Made by a program: the position numbers and the translations under genes
Shown here: positions 1-6,088 of the stretch, piece by piece
Layout: every line of letters starts with the position of its first letter
Position numbering within the stretch: the stretch's first letter is position 1
Assembly: GCA_045126975.1 (NCBI GenBank)
Contig: JBGVPL010000014.1
Span: forward strand, 1-10,166
DNA length: 10,166 nucleotides
Reading direction: 5' to 3'
DNA from: Aphodosoma sp045126975
GTDB lineage: Bacteria > Bacteroidota > Bacteroidia > Bacteroidales > Paludibacteraceae
Notes under the pieces: model-generated
What the model was told of the DNA's origin: nothing
Seen by the model: the letters and a program-made list of their open reading frames with translations, nothing else
The model's database searches: none

Positions 1-100
1 TGAGGTTGATATGAAGTATTTTATGGTTGATTAATGTTTTATGTGTTCGCCCCCTTCGGGGACGAGATTAGGGGGAGGATTGCTTACTGCAGGTTCCCTT

Positions 101-211
101 CGGTCACCCGCAGTTAAGCATAGTTTGACGTCTTCGACGCCATTTGTAAGATGAGTTTGCTATTCGTAGATCTCTTCCTATGGTCGGTCACGCAGCAGTT
201 AAGCATAGTTT
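101..211. repeat. Direct repeat pair of about 26 bases (101-126 and 185-211)
   Basis: Both copies start with CGGTCAC and, after a 2- to 3-base difference, continue with the identical 17-mer GCAGTTAAGCATAGTTT (110-126 and 195-211). The two 17-mers start 85 bases apart. A related hairpin, TGACGTC-TTC-GACGCCA, directly follows the first copy. The function is unknown; the copies look like fragments of a dispersed repeat. Confidence 0.75.
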
Positions 212-275
212 AATAAATTGCTTGTATTCAGTATAGTTTAAGCAAGCTTAACTCTGTTTCATTGAATCGCAATTT

Positions 276-299
276 TGACATCTTCGACGTCATTTTTTT
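276..299 (+). terminator. Terminator-like hairpin ahead of the GH13 unit
   Basis: TGACATC and GACGTCA form a 7-pair stem with one A-C mismatch around a TTC loop, followed by seven T. It could end transcription of a gene upstream of the window. A sister hairpin at 126-142 lacks the T tract and carries its mismatch at a different pair. The stem is short, so activity is uncertain. Confidence 0.45.
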
Positions 300-412
300 G
301 AAACAATTAGTTTTATGTTGAACCTATTTATTTGGTAAAGAATAATTTTTCGTTATATAAGATTTTAAGTTTTGTACTTGAAAAAGAAAATATCCTTGTA
401 AAGCTATAAAAT

Positions 413-458
413 ACAGATTATAATTTGTGAACTTGTCAATATAAAATATCTACTTTTG
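413..458 (+). promoter_or_regulatory. Promoter of the GH13-patatin unit with a candidate operator
   Basis: The -7 element TACTTTTG (451-458) fits the Bacteroidetes TAnnTTTG pattern, and TTTG at 424-427 is a plausible -33 element, with a slightly long 23-base gap. The 16-mer ACAGATTATAATTTGT (413-428) is palindromic except for one base pair and covers the -33 element, so a bound repressor or activator would affect the promoter. The same 16-mer lies upstream of mtnN at 5159-5174, within a 57-base block (372-428 versus 5118-5174) that aligns without gaps at about 46 of 57 positions. The promoter call follows known Bacteroidetes rules; the operator is inference. Confidence 0.65.
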
Positions 459-481
459 TTGAAATAAAAAATAGATAAATC

Positions 482-2197
482 ATGAAAATAGTTATATATC
501 AAGTATTGCCAAGGTTGTTTGGTAATAAGGGGCGTAAGGCGTCGCATCGGGCGAAGGGGAATACGCAGAATGGTACGATTGAGGAGAATGGAGTGGGTAA
601 GTTCAGTATGTTTACGCCAAAGGTGTTGAGTGGTTTGAAGGAGTTTGGTTACACACATGTGTGGTATACAGGAGTGTTGGACCATGCTACTCAAACCGAT
701 TATAGCGAGATAGGTCAGCCAGCTAATCATCGTGCAGTGGTGAAAGGCAAGGCAGGGTCGCCATACGCAGTGAGGGATTATTATAATGTAGATGCAGATT
801 TGGCAGATAAACCAGCAGAGCGCATGCAAGAGTGGGAACGATTGATTGCTCGCACGCATAAGGCTGGACTTAAGGTGATTATGGATTTCATTCCAAATCA
901 TGTGGCGCGTAATTATAATTCGATTTCGGCTCCTGAGGGAGTTGAACCATTGGGCGCAGGGGATAGAACCGATTGGCATTTCGAGCGCGACAATAACTTC
1001 TATTATTGTGTGAATGAGTCGTTTAGTCCGCAGTTTGATAGAGAAGACTATGTGGAATATCCTGCTCGTGCTACGGGTAATGATTGTTTTTCGGCATCGC
1101 CAGGCAAGAACGATTGGTACGAGACAGTGAAGTTGAATTATGGTGTTGATTATTGTGGAGGTGGAGCAACGCATTTCAATCCGCACCCTGACACATGGCA
1201 TAAGATGTTGCAAATCTTGTTGTTTTGGGCATCGAAAGGGGTTGATGGTTTCCGTTGTGATATGGCAGAGATGGTGCCTGTGGAGTTTTGGCATTGGGCA
1301 TTGGCACATGTCAAGAAGGTGTATCCAAATGTGATATTTATTGCCGAAGTCTATAATCCTACGCAGTATCGTAGCTATATCCACCATGGCGGATTTGATT
1401 ATTTGTATGATAAAGTAGGGTTGTACGACACATTGCGTTCGGTGGTGCAAGGACAAGGCACAGCAGAGGCAATTACATACGCATGGCAAGCGGTGGACGA
1501 CATAAAAGAGCACATGCTCAACTTTATGGAAAACCATGATGAACAGCGTATTGCATCGCAATTCTTTGCTGGTGATGCGGTGAAAGGCTTTCCTGCAATG
1601 GCAGTATCTGCGTTGATTTCAGCTTCGCCTGTGATGGTGTATGCAGGTCAGGAATTAGGCGAAAAAGCATCTGAAGCCGAAGGATTTAGTGGATTTGATG
1701 GTCGTACTACGATATTCGACTATTGGAAGGTGGAGAGTCTTTGTAAATTACAAAAAATATTTGAGGTTGGTAGAGAGGAGTCAACTCTTGTGCAGACGCA
1801 ATATATTGCGTCTCTACAATTCTCAATTCTTAACTTGTATCGTAGATTGTTGCAAATTGCAAATCGTGAGGTGGTGGCAGAGGGTAAGTTTTATGATTTG
1901 ATGTGGCTCAATCAGCGTAATCCGCAGTTCGATTCGTTCCATCAGTATGCTTTTGTGCGTCATACCCAAAAAGAGGTGTTGTTTGTAGTTGCTAACTTTG
2001 CAGGTGAAGAGCGCAATGTTCAGGTTAATCTCACACATCATTTGTTTGATGCAATGGGTCGTGAGTCGTTTGGCAAAGTTGTCGCAACTGATTTGATGAC
2101 AGACGAGGTGGTTGAATTAAACTTTTCGGCAGATGAACCAGTCGAATTAGTATTAAAACCATATCAAGTTGGTGCTTATTTGATTTGTAATTCATAA
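482..2197 (+). CDS. GH13 family glycoside hydrolase (alpha-amylase type)
   Basis: A 571-residue enzyme expected to act on alpha-glucans or maltooligosaccharides by the retaining GH13 mechanism. No signal peptide is seen: the protein opens directly into the first barrel strand (IYQVLPRLFGN), so it is probably cytoplasmic. GH13 regions are clear: DFIPNH at 135-140, GFRCD with nucleophile Asp260, FIAEV with acid/base Glu289, and ENHDEQR with Asp353 as the third catalytic acid. The barrel ends near DYW (413-415), and a beta-sandwich domain follows from about 460. The linker between them (about 430-452) is partly encoded by a palindromic repeat and heptamer units and looks longer than in relatives I remember. 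The start at 482 follows a good promoter and an A-rich leader. It overlaps the patatin gene by one base, which implies translational coupling. The subfamily and exact substrate cannot be told from this. Confidence 0.9.
   Translation: MKIVIYQVLPRLFGNKGRKASHRAKGNTQNGTIEENGVGKFSMFTPKVLSGLKEFGYTHVWYTGVLDHATQTDYSEIGQPANHRAVVKGKAGSPYAVRDYYNVDADLADKPAERMQEWERLIARTHKAGLKVIMDFIPNHVARNYNSISAPEGVEPLGAGDRTDWHFERDNNFYYCVNESFSPQFDREDYVEYPARATGNDCFSASPGKNDWYETVKLNYGVDYCGGGATHFNPHPDTWHKMLQILLFWASKGVDGFRCDMAEMVPVEFWHWALAHVKKVYPNVIFIAEVYNPTQYRSYIHHGGFDYLYDKVGLYDTLRSVVQGQGTAEAITYAWQAVDDIKEHMLNFMENHDEQRIASQFFAGDAVKGFPAMAVSALISASPVMVYAGQELGEKASEAEGFSGFDGRTTIFDYWKVESLCKLQKIFEVGREESTLVQTQYIASLQFSILNLYRRLLQIANREVVAEGKFYDLMWLNQRNPQFDSFHQYAFVRHTQKEVLFVVANFAGEERNVQVNLTHHLFDAMGRESFGKVVATDLMTDEVVELNFSADEPVELVLKPYQVGAYLICNS
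1770..1836 (+). repeat. Palindrome and heptamer repeat inserted in the GH13 linker
   Basis: The perfect palindrome AGACGCAATATATTGCGTCT (1794-1813) lies inside the coding sequence, followed by AATTCTC (1818-1824) and AATTCTT (1825-1831). GTAGAGA at 1770-1776 pairs with TCTCTAC at 1811-1817. The same 20-mer is found outside genes at 3470-3489, and its relatives act as terminators at 3256 and 7138-7226. Here it is translated in frame (QTQYIASL) between the catalytic barrel and the C-terminal domain. Confidence 0.85.
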
Positions 2198-3234
2198 TGA
2201 AAAGATTATTAACATATTTGTTTTTATTCGTGTGGGTTATGATGGTAGGTGCTCAAGATATAAAAAATTGTGTGGATGTTGTGACGGAAAGTTCACTCCT
2301 CATTCCTCATTCCTCATTCCTCACTCAAGAGTTTGGTTTGGTCTTGAGTGGTGGTGGAGCATTAGGTTTGGCGCATATAGGGGCGATTAAGGCATTGGAG
2401 GAGGCTGGTATTGAGCCTGCGTGGGTTGCTGGGTCGAGTATGGGAGCGATAATTGGTGTAATGTATGCCGCTGGTTATTCGGCGGATGAGATAATGCAGA
2501 TAGTTAAAGAAGAACGATTGTATAAAGTTGGGCGGTTGATTAGGTTGCAGTCGGCATTGCGCAATAGCGGAATGAGTACGCATAAGACATTGTTGCATGA
2601 ATTGCATGAACTAATACCACATAATTCGTTTGATAGTCTCGAACGACGTTTTATGGTGTGTGTTACGGATGTAGAGCGAGGCGAGCCTGTCTATCGTTAC
2701 GAAGGAGCCAATTTGGCAGAGTATGTAGCTGCATCGGCGTCTATACCTGGATTGTTCGAGCCTGTTGTTATTGATAGTGTGCGTTATGTAGATGGCGGTG
2801 TTACGGATAATTTGCCAGCTAAAAGTTTAAGGTCAATAGTCGATAGTCAACAGTCTAACCCCTCAGTCCTTCGGACAGCTCCCCTAAGACAGGGGAGCAA
2901 TATTGGGCAGTCGATAGTCAATAGTCAACAGTCGGGAGATGGTAATTTTATCGCTGAAGGCTCAAAGACCGTAGGTTCTCAATTCTCAATCATTGCTGTC
3001 GATGTGTTGCCATTTATTGAGAATTACGAGGCAAAAAATGCAATTGATATGGCGAGATGGGCATTGCGGTTGTTTCAAATCAAGAATATGGATGCCAATC
3101 GTGAAGCTTGCGATGTATTAGTGCAAAGTTTTGCATTAGAGAAATATCACGAATTTGATTTTAAGCATTACAAAGAGATATATCAATATGGATATGATGC
3201 AATGAAAGCAAAATTGCAGAGTATAAATAATTAA
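2197..3234 (+). CDS. Secreted patatin-like phospholipase
   Basis: A 345-residue serine lipid acyl hydrolase of the patatin/RssA kind. The N-terminus has a basic start, a hydrophobic core and a likely signal peptidase I site after VGA (about residue 19), so it should act in the periplasm or at the outer membrane. The oxyanion loop SGGGALG is at 51-57, the nucleophile motif GSSMG at 79-83 (Ser81), and the catalytic dyad Asp199 lies in DGG at 199-201. Two stretches look foreign. A CTCATTC repeat encodes residues of about 35-43 between the signal peptide and the enzyme domain. About 50 residues at 211-263 split DNLPAKSLR from SIIAVDV, which are close neighbours in ordinary family members. The start codon overlaps the GH13 stop (TAATG). 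Its link to the GH13 enzyme is positional only; lipid remodelling or secretion is possible. Confidence 0.88.
   Translation: MKRLLTYLFLFVWVMMVGAQDIKNCVDVVTESSLLIPHSSFLTQEFGLVLSGGGALGLAHIGAIKALEEAGIEPAWVAGSSMGAIIGVMYAAGYSADEIMQIVKEERLYKVGRLIRLQSALRNSGMSTHKTLLHELHELIPHNSFDSLERRFMVCVTDVERGEPVYRYEGANLAEYVAASASIPGLFEPVVIDSVRYVDGGVTDNLPAKSLRSIVDSQQSNPSVLRTAPLRQGSNIGQSIVNSQQSGDGNFIAEGSKTVGSQFSIIAVDVLPFIENYEAKNAIDMARWALRLFQIKNMDANREACDVLVQSFALEKYHEFDFKHYKEIYQYGYDAMKAKLQSINN
2299..2326 (+). repeat. CTCATTC heptamer repeat, four units, in the patatin gene
   Basis: Three exact CTCATTC units are followed by CTCACTC, and a degenerate TTCACTC precedes them at 2292-2298. The tract is read in frame as a serine/leucine/histidine-rich linker (HSSFL) just after the signal peptide. 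The unit has no stop codon in any of its three phases on this strand, whereas its reverse complement does (TGA). Confidence 0.85.
2831..2987 (+). repeat. Composite repeat insertion in the patatin gene
   Basis: Four AGTC-type heptamers (2831-2858) and four more (2909-2936) flank a double-hairpin element. In that element GTCC-TTC-GGAC (2866-2876) and CTCCCC/GGGGAG with a 7-base loop (2879-2897) both fold. An AATTCTC unit follows at 2981-2987, after a degenerate GGTTCTC. All are translated without a stop. The AGTC units contain TAG in one phase, and the phase actually read avoids it. The insertion falls in a loop between the Asp-Gly-Gly motif and the next core strand. Confidence 0.85.
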
Positions 3235-3255
3235 TGATAAATGACGTTATTAAGT

Positions 3256-3284
3256 AGAGGCGCAATATTTTGCGTCTCTTTTTT
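3256..3284 (+). terminator. Intrinsic terminator of the GH13-patatin unit
   Basis: AGAGGCGCAA (3256-3265) pairs with TTGCGTCTCT (3270-3279), ten pairs including one G-T wobble, with a 4-base TATT loop, followed at once by a T run. It starts 22 bases after the patatin stop. It is a member of the GACGCAAT/ATTGCGTC palindrome family that recurs through the window. Confidence 0.85.
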
Positions 3285-3300
3285 ATTTTTATTTATTATA

Positions 3301-3331
3301 TTGTGTATTTGGAATATATTATGTAACTTTG
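3301..3331 (+). promoter_or_regulatory. Promoter of the decarboxylase gene
   Basis: TAACTTTG (3324-3331) fits the Bacteroidetes -7 element TAnnTTTG. A TTGTG at 3301-3305 is a fair -33 element with an 18-base gap; TTTG at 3308-3311 is too close. Transcription would begin near 3338 and leave a leader of about 230 bases. Confidence 0.65.
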
Positions 3332-3469
3332 CAGTCGAAATGTTTAGTTTATCTTATTTTTGACAAACTAAGTTAATTACATTGTTAAAAATAATGTAAT
3401 CCGACTCATTTGGATTTTGTTTTGTGTAAAACAATGAGTGGTGTGAGTGTTTTCTCGCAACTCGTGTAC

Positions 3470-3489
3470 AGACGCAATATATTGCGTCT
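3470..3489. repeat. Intergenic copy of the 20-base palindrome
   Basis: This copy is identical over all 20 bases to the one inside the GH13 gene at 1794-1813, and both are followed by CTAC. It lacks a T run, so it is unlikely to terminate transcription, and it lies within the decarboxylase leader. Confidence 0.85.
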
Positions 3490-3525
3490 CTACTATTAAA
3501 TATCTATAATAAGGAAACGAGCGAA

Positions 3526-3556
3526 GCGAGTAAGTCTCATATCTCGCTACTCGCTA
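3526..3556. repeat. CTCGCTA heptamer pair and inverted partner before the decarboxylase
   Basis: CTCGCTA occurs twice in tandem (3543-3549, 3550-3556), and the inverted partner GCGAGTA lies at 3526-3532. Upstream, GAGCGAAGCGAG is a related degenerate stretch. The 7-base period matches the other repeats of the window. Confidence 0.65.
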
Positions 3557-3571
3557 CTAAAAATCTAAAAT

Positions 3572-4963
3572 ATGAAGAATAAGTACATCGATTTGATTCA
3601 ACAGGCGTTTGAGGTGCCTAATGAAGAGTTCACAATGGAAGATGGTGAACTTCAATGGTTTGGTATTCCTTTGATGGAGGTTATTAAACAGTATGGTACT
3701 CCGTTGAGGATTTGTTACTTGCCTAAGATTGCGGCAAATATTCAGAAAACTCGCCGTATGTTCAATGTGGCTATGGCGAAGGTGGATTATAATGGTACTT
3801 ATAATTATTGCTATTGCACTAAATCGTCGCATTTCTCATTTGTGATGGAGGAAGTGCTTAAAAATAAGGTGAATCTTGAGACTTCTTCTGCATTTGATAT
3901 CAATATGTTGGAGGCTTTGCATGATTCAGGTCATTTGAATACTGATACATATATATTGTGTAATGGATTTAAACGTCCACAATATGTAGAGAATATTCAG
4001 AATTTGATTAAGCGAGGATTTAATAATGTAATTCCAATTCTTGATAACAAATTTGAGTTGGATTTGTTTGATATGAATGAAGTAAAAGAGTTGAATGTAG
4101 GTATTCGAATTGCTTCGGAAGAAGAACCTAAATTTGAATTTTATACATCTCGTCTTGGTATTCGTTATAATGATATTATTCCTTATTATCAAAATAAGAT
4201 ACAACATAATCCAAATGTAAGTCTTAAGATGCTTCATTTCTTTGTGAATACAGGTATTCGTGATACGGCTTACTATTGGAATGAGTTGGCAAAAGCGGTG
4301 AATCTCTATTGCGACTTGAAAGAGATTTGTCCTGAATTGGATTCGCTCAATATAGGTGGGGGTATGCCAATTCAAGCGCACTTGGATTTTGAGTTCGACT
4401 ATGAATACATGGTGGAGGAGATTGTGGCACAAGTGAAAACTATTTGTCAGAATAATAACGTTCCTGAGCCAAATATTTTCACTGAATTTGGTAGTTACAC
4501 TGTGGGCGAGAGTGGCGCGATGTTGTATAGTATTGTGAACCAAAAGCAACAAAATGACCGTGAGAAGTGGAATATGATTGACTCGTCGTTTATGACTACA
4601 TTGCCAGATACGTGGGGTATTAATCAGCGTTTTGTGTTGTTGGCGATAAATAACTGGAACTCGGAGTATGAACGTGTGAACCTTGGTGGTTTGACTTGTG
4701 ATTCAGAGGATTTTTACAATGCTGAGGCACACTCGAATGCTGTGTTTATGCCAAAAATCAAAGAGGGCGAGGATCAATATGTGGGTTTCTTCCACATGGG
4801 TGCTTATCAAGAGAGTCTTGGCGGTTATGGCGGTATTCAACACTGCTTGATACCTGGTCCGAAGTTGGTGGTGATTGACCGCGACGAAGATGGTGAGTGG
4901 TTTACTAAATTGTTCGCAAAAGAGCAATCGTATAAATCTATGTTGAAAATACTTGGGTATTAA
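3572..4963 (+). CDS. PLP-dependent arginine/ornithine-type decarboxylase (fold III)
   Basis: A 463-residue enzyme of the alanine racemase-fold decarboxylases (Orn/DAP/Arg group 2). It closely resembles the short Bacteroidetes proteins usually annotated as arginine decarboxylase, which would make agmatine for polyamine synthesis in the cytoplasm. The PLP lysine is Lys84 in YCYCTKSSHF, which replaces the common YAVKCN. Further family marks are ETSSAFD (103-109), the phosphate-binding GGG at 262-264, TEFGSYTVGESG near 304-315, CDSED with Cys376 expected in the active site, and GAYQ at 410-413. The length agrees with the short form and not with SpeA of about 630 residues. Ornithine or a carboxyspermidine-type substrate cannot be excluded by reading. 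No in-frame repeat insertion is seen, unlike its neighbours. It is transcribed alone from a long leader. Confidence 0.85.
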   Translation: MKNKYIDLIQQAFEVPNEEFTMEDGELQWFGIPLMEVIKQYGTPLRICYLPKIAANIQKTRRMFNVAMAKVDYNGTYNYCYCTKSSHFSFVMEEVLKNKVNLETSSAFDINMLEALHDSGHLNTDTYILCNGFKRPQYVENIQNLIKRGFNNVIPILDNKFELDLFDMNEVKELNVGIRIASEEEPKFEFYTSRLGIRYNDIIPYYQNKIQHNPNVSLKMLHFFVNTGIRDTAYYWNELAKAVNLYCDLKEICPELDSLNIGGGMPIQAHLDFEFDYEYMVEEIVAQVKTICQNNNVPEPNIFTEFGSYTVGESGAMLYSIVNQKQQNDREKWNMIDSSFMTTLPDTWGINQRFVLLAINNWNSEYERVNLGGLTCDSEDFYNAEAHSNAVFMPKIKEGEDQYVGFFHMGAYQESLGGYGGIQHCLIPGPKLVVIDRDEDGEWFTKLFAKEQSYKSMLKILGY

Positions 4964-5013
4964 TTTTGATTTTTAACATAAGTACAGAATATATTTATAG
5001 GATGATTAAGTCT

Positions 5014-5047
5014 TTTGCACTTGAATTGTTTTAGTTGGTTACCTTTG
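5014..5047 (+). promoter_or_regulatory. Candidate promoter upstream of the long inverted repeat
   Basis: TTTG (5014-5017) and TACCTTTG (5040-5047) match both Bacteroidetes promoter elements, with a 22-base gap. Transcription would start near 5053, directly at the left arm of the inverted repeat 5049-5131, and could run into mtnN or produce a short structured RNA. Confidence 0.5.
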
Positions 5048-5048
5048 T

Positions 5049-5131
5049 TTTTTTCAAGTACATGCCATAAATCATAATGTAGGGACGCTCGGTTCGAGCG
5101 TCCGCAAAATACAAGGCTTGTACTTAAAAAA
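5049..5131. repeat. Long inverted repeat enclosing a 9-pair hairpin
   Basis: The left arm 5049-5066 (TTTTTTCAAGTACATGCC) pairs with the right arm 5115-5131 (GGCTTGTACTTAAAAAA), with one bulge and one mismatch. Inside, GGACGCTCG (5083-5091) and CGAGCGTCC (5095-5103) form a perfect stem with a GTT loop. The right arm merges into the promoter module shared with the GH13 unit. It could be a small MITE-like element, a structured RNA or a decoy terminator; no T run follows the inner stem. Confidence 0.7.
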
Positions 5132-5158
5132 GAGATTGTCCTCACTAAATTTTAAAAT

Positions 5159-5202
5159 ACAGATTATAATTTGTAAGTCTGCAAATTAGTTCTGTACTTA
5201 TG
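5159..5202 (+). promoter_or_regulatory. Proximal mtnN promoter with the shared operator-like palindrome
   Basis: ACAGATTATAATTTGT (5159-5174) is identical to the site before the GH13 gene and covers TTTG at 5170-5173. TACTTATG (5195-5202) is a one-mismatch -7 element, 21 bases downstream. The following 14-mer GTTGAAATAAAAAA (5202-5215) is also shared, at 458-471. The conserved spacing suggests a working promoter duplicated together with its control site. Confidence 0.6.
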
Positions 5203-5222
5203 TTGAAATAAAAAAATCAATA

Positions 5223-5924
5223 ATGAAAAAAATAGCGATTATAGTTGCGATGCAAAGCGAGTTTGAGCTTGTAAGCAATATATTAGAGAATGCCGAAGCA
5301 CGTGAAATAGGAGGCGCGAAAGCTCTTGTGGGTGAGTTGTCGGGCAAACAAATTATCTTGTTGAAGTCGGGTATAGGAAAGGTGAATGCTGCAATGCAAG
5401 TTACTTCGTTGATAGCCGAAATGCATCCCGATTACATTATTAATAGTGGTGTAGCAGGTGGTATTGGCGAAGGTATGCACCAAGGCGATATCGTAGTGGG
5501 AACAGAGTGTTGCTATCACGATGTGTGGTGTGGCGAAGGCGAATGGGGGCAAGTACAAGGTTATCCGTTGAAATTTTCGGCGAGTTTCGAACTTGTTAAT
5601 GCAATGAAAGCTTTTAACTCTCAACTCTCAACTCTTAACTCTCAACTCGTATTTGGATTGATTTGTACCGGTGACCAATTTATTTCGGATTTGGCTATAT
5701 TGCAAGGGATTAAGAAGAATTTTCCTGATGGCAAGGCGGTTGATATGGAGAGTGCGGCTATTGCACAGGTGTGTTATGCTAAACAGGTGCCATTTATGAG
5801 CCTACGTATAGTGAGCGACACTCCGGGTATGGAGAAAGACAACACAACGCAATATCTCGACTTCTTTGCCGAAGCACCAAAAATGACATTTGCAGTGTTG
5901 AGACAACTTATAGAAACGATATGA
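5223..5924 (+). CDS. mtnN: 5'-methylthioadenosine/S-adenosylhomocysteine nucleosidase
   Basis: A 233-residue cytoplasmic hydrolase that cleaves adenine from methylthioadenosine, S-adenosylhomocysteine and, in known members, 5'-deoxyadenosine. Catalytic positions fit the E. coli enzyme: Glu13 in AMQSEF, Glu176 in VDMESAA, and Asp199 in RIVSD. NSGVAGG at 74-80 and TGDQF at 149-153 are further family motifs. Length is normal for the family. Residues 132-142 (NSQLSTLNSQL) are the translation of an AACTCTC heptamer tract and look unlike family sequence; they lie in a loop before the strand leading to TGDQF, so activity is probably kept. The gene follows two candidate promoters. Its position beside a decarboxylase and lplA fits a role in clearing polyamine or radical-SAM by-products, but that is inference. 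Confidence 0.93.
   Translation: MKKIAIIVAMQSEFELVSNILENAEAREIGGAKALVGELSGKQIILLKSGIGKVNAAMQVTSLIAEMHPDYIINSGVAGGIGEGMHQGDIVVGTECCYHDVWCGEGEWGQVQGYPLKFSASFELVNAMKAFNSQLSTLNSQLVFGLICTGDQFISDLAILQGIKKNFPDGKAVDMESAAIAQVCYAKQVPFMSLRIVSDTPGMEKDNTTQYLDFFAEAPKMTFAVLRQLIETI
5616..5648 (+). repeat. AACTCTC heptamer repeat, 4.7 units, inside mtnN
   Basis: Units at 5616, 5623, 5630 (AACTCTT) and 5637 are followed by AACTC. Three units make 21 bases, so the protein shows a 7-residue period (NSQLSTL NSQL). The unit is open in all three phases on this strand, while its reverse complement contains TGA. Confidence 0.9.
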
Positions 5925-5929
5925 TATTT

Positions 5930-6080
5930 GTCGACAGTCGACAGTCAACAGACAACAGTAGGGCCCGTGTTGCGTCCTATCGGTCGGAGATCGAAAAATA
6001 ATCTGAAAGAAGATATTTGATCGTTGACAAAAATTAAATCCGAATGGCGACCGTTGACTGTAGACTATAGACTATAGACA
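5930..6080. repeat. Inverted pair of four-unit AGTC heptamer blocks between mtnN and lplA
   Basis: The left block 5930-5957 holds GTCGACA twice, then GTCAACA and GACAACA. The right block 6053-6080 holds GTTGACT, GTAGACT, ATAGACT and ATAGACA, the same motif in reverse complement. They flank 95 bases without a gene. No clear TAnnTTTG promoter for lplA is seen in the gap, so lplA may depend on read-through from mtnN, whose stop lies 164 bases before the lplA start. Confidence 0.8.
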
Positions 6081-6088
6081 TTAATTCT

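Larger units (their letters stand above)
1..412. other. Non-coding, repeat-rich region upstream of the GH13 unit
   Basis: I see no convincing gene here. A short open stretch at 2-34 ends in TAA and could be the tail of a gene starting before the window, but ten codons cannot prove this. The region holds imperfect hairpins that share a TTC loop: 47-65 (CCCC-TTC-GGGG core), 89-111, 126-142 and 276-292. It also holds a direct repeat at 101-126 and 185-211, and an 8-base inverted pair, AGTTAAGC at 198-205 and GCTTAACT at 246-253. From about 300 the DNA becomes very A/T-rich and leads into the GH13 promoter. It looks like an intergenic spacer built of decayed palindromic repeats. Confidence 0.6.
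3338..3571 (+). other. Long, hairpin-rich 5' leader of the decarboxylase
   Basis: The leader can fold several A/T-rich stems: TTAGTTT (3343-3349) with AAACTAA (3364-3370); TTACATT (3377-3383) with AATGTAA (3393-3399); ACTCATT (3404-3410) with AATGAGT (3434-3440). The repeat palindrome at 3470-3489 and a GCGAGTA/TACTCGC stem (3526-3532, 3548-3554) follow, the latter ending 17 bases before the start codon. I recognise no known riboswitch. It may regulate translation, or simply be a spacer filled with repeats. Confidence 0.4.

Noticed and set aside
2..34. Ten codons ending in TAA, perhaps the tail of an upstream gene
   Set aside because: Too short to assign; another frame also has a stop at 1-3, and no motif is visible.
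404..1561. Long open frame of 385 codons on the minus strand
   Set aside because: It lies opposite the GH13 gene, whose catalytic motifs are complete; the minus-strand protein is rich in His, Ile and Cys and shows no domain.
3926..4552. Open frame of 208 codons on the minus strand
   Set aside because: Shadow of the decarboxylase, with no recognisable protein features.
5091..5103. GGTTCGAGCGTCC resembles a tRNA T-arm
   Set aside because: It is half of a perfect 9-pair hairpin, and no acceptor, D or anticodon arm fits around it.
6024..6029. TTGACA, a sigma-70-like -35 box before lplA
   Set aside because: No -10 box at 16-18 bases, and Bacteroidetes primary promoters use a different pattern.
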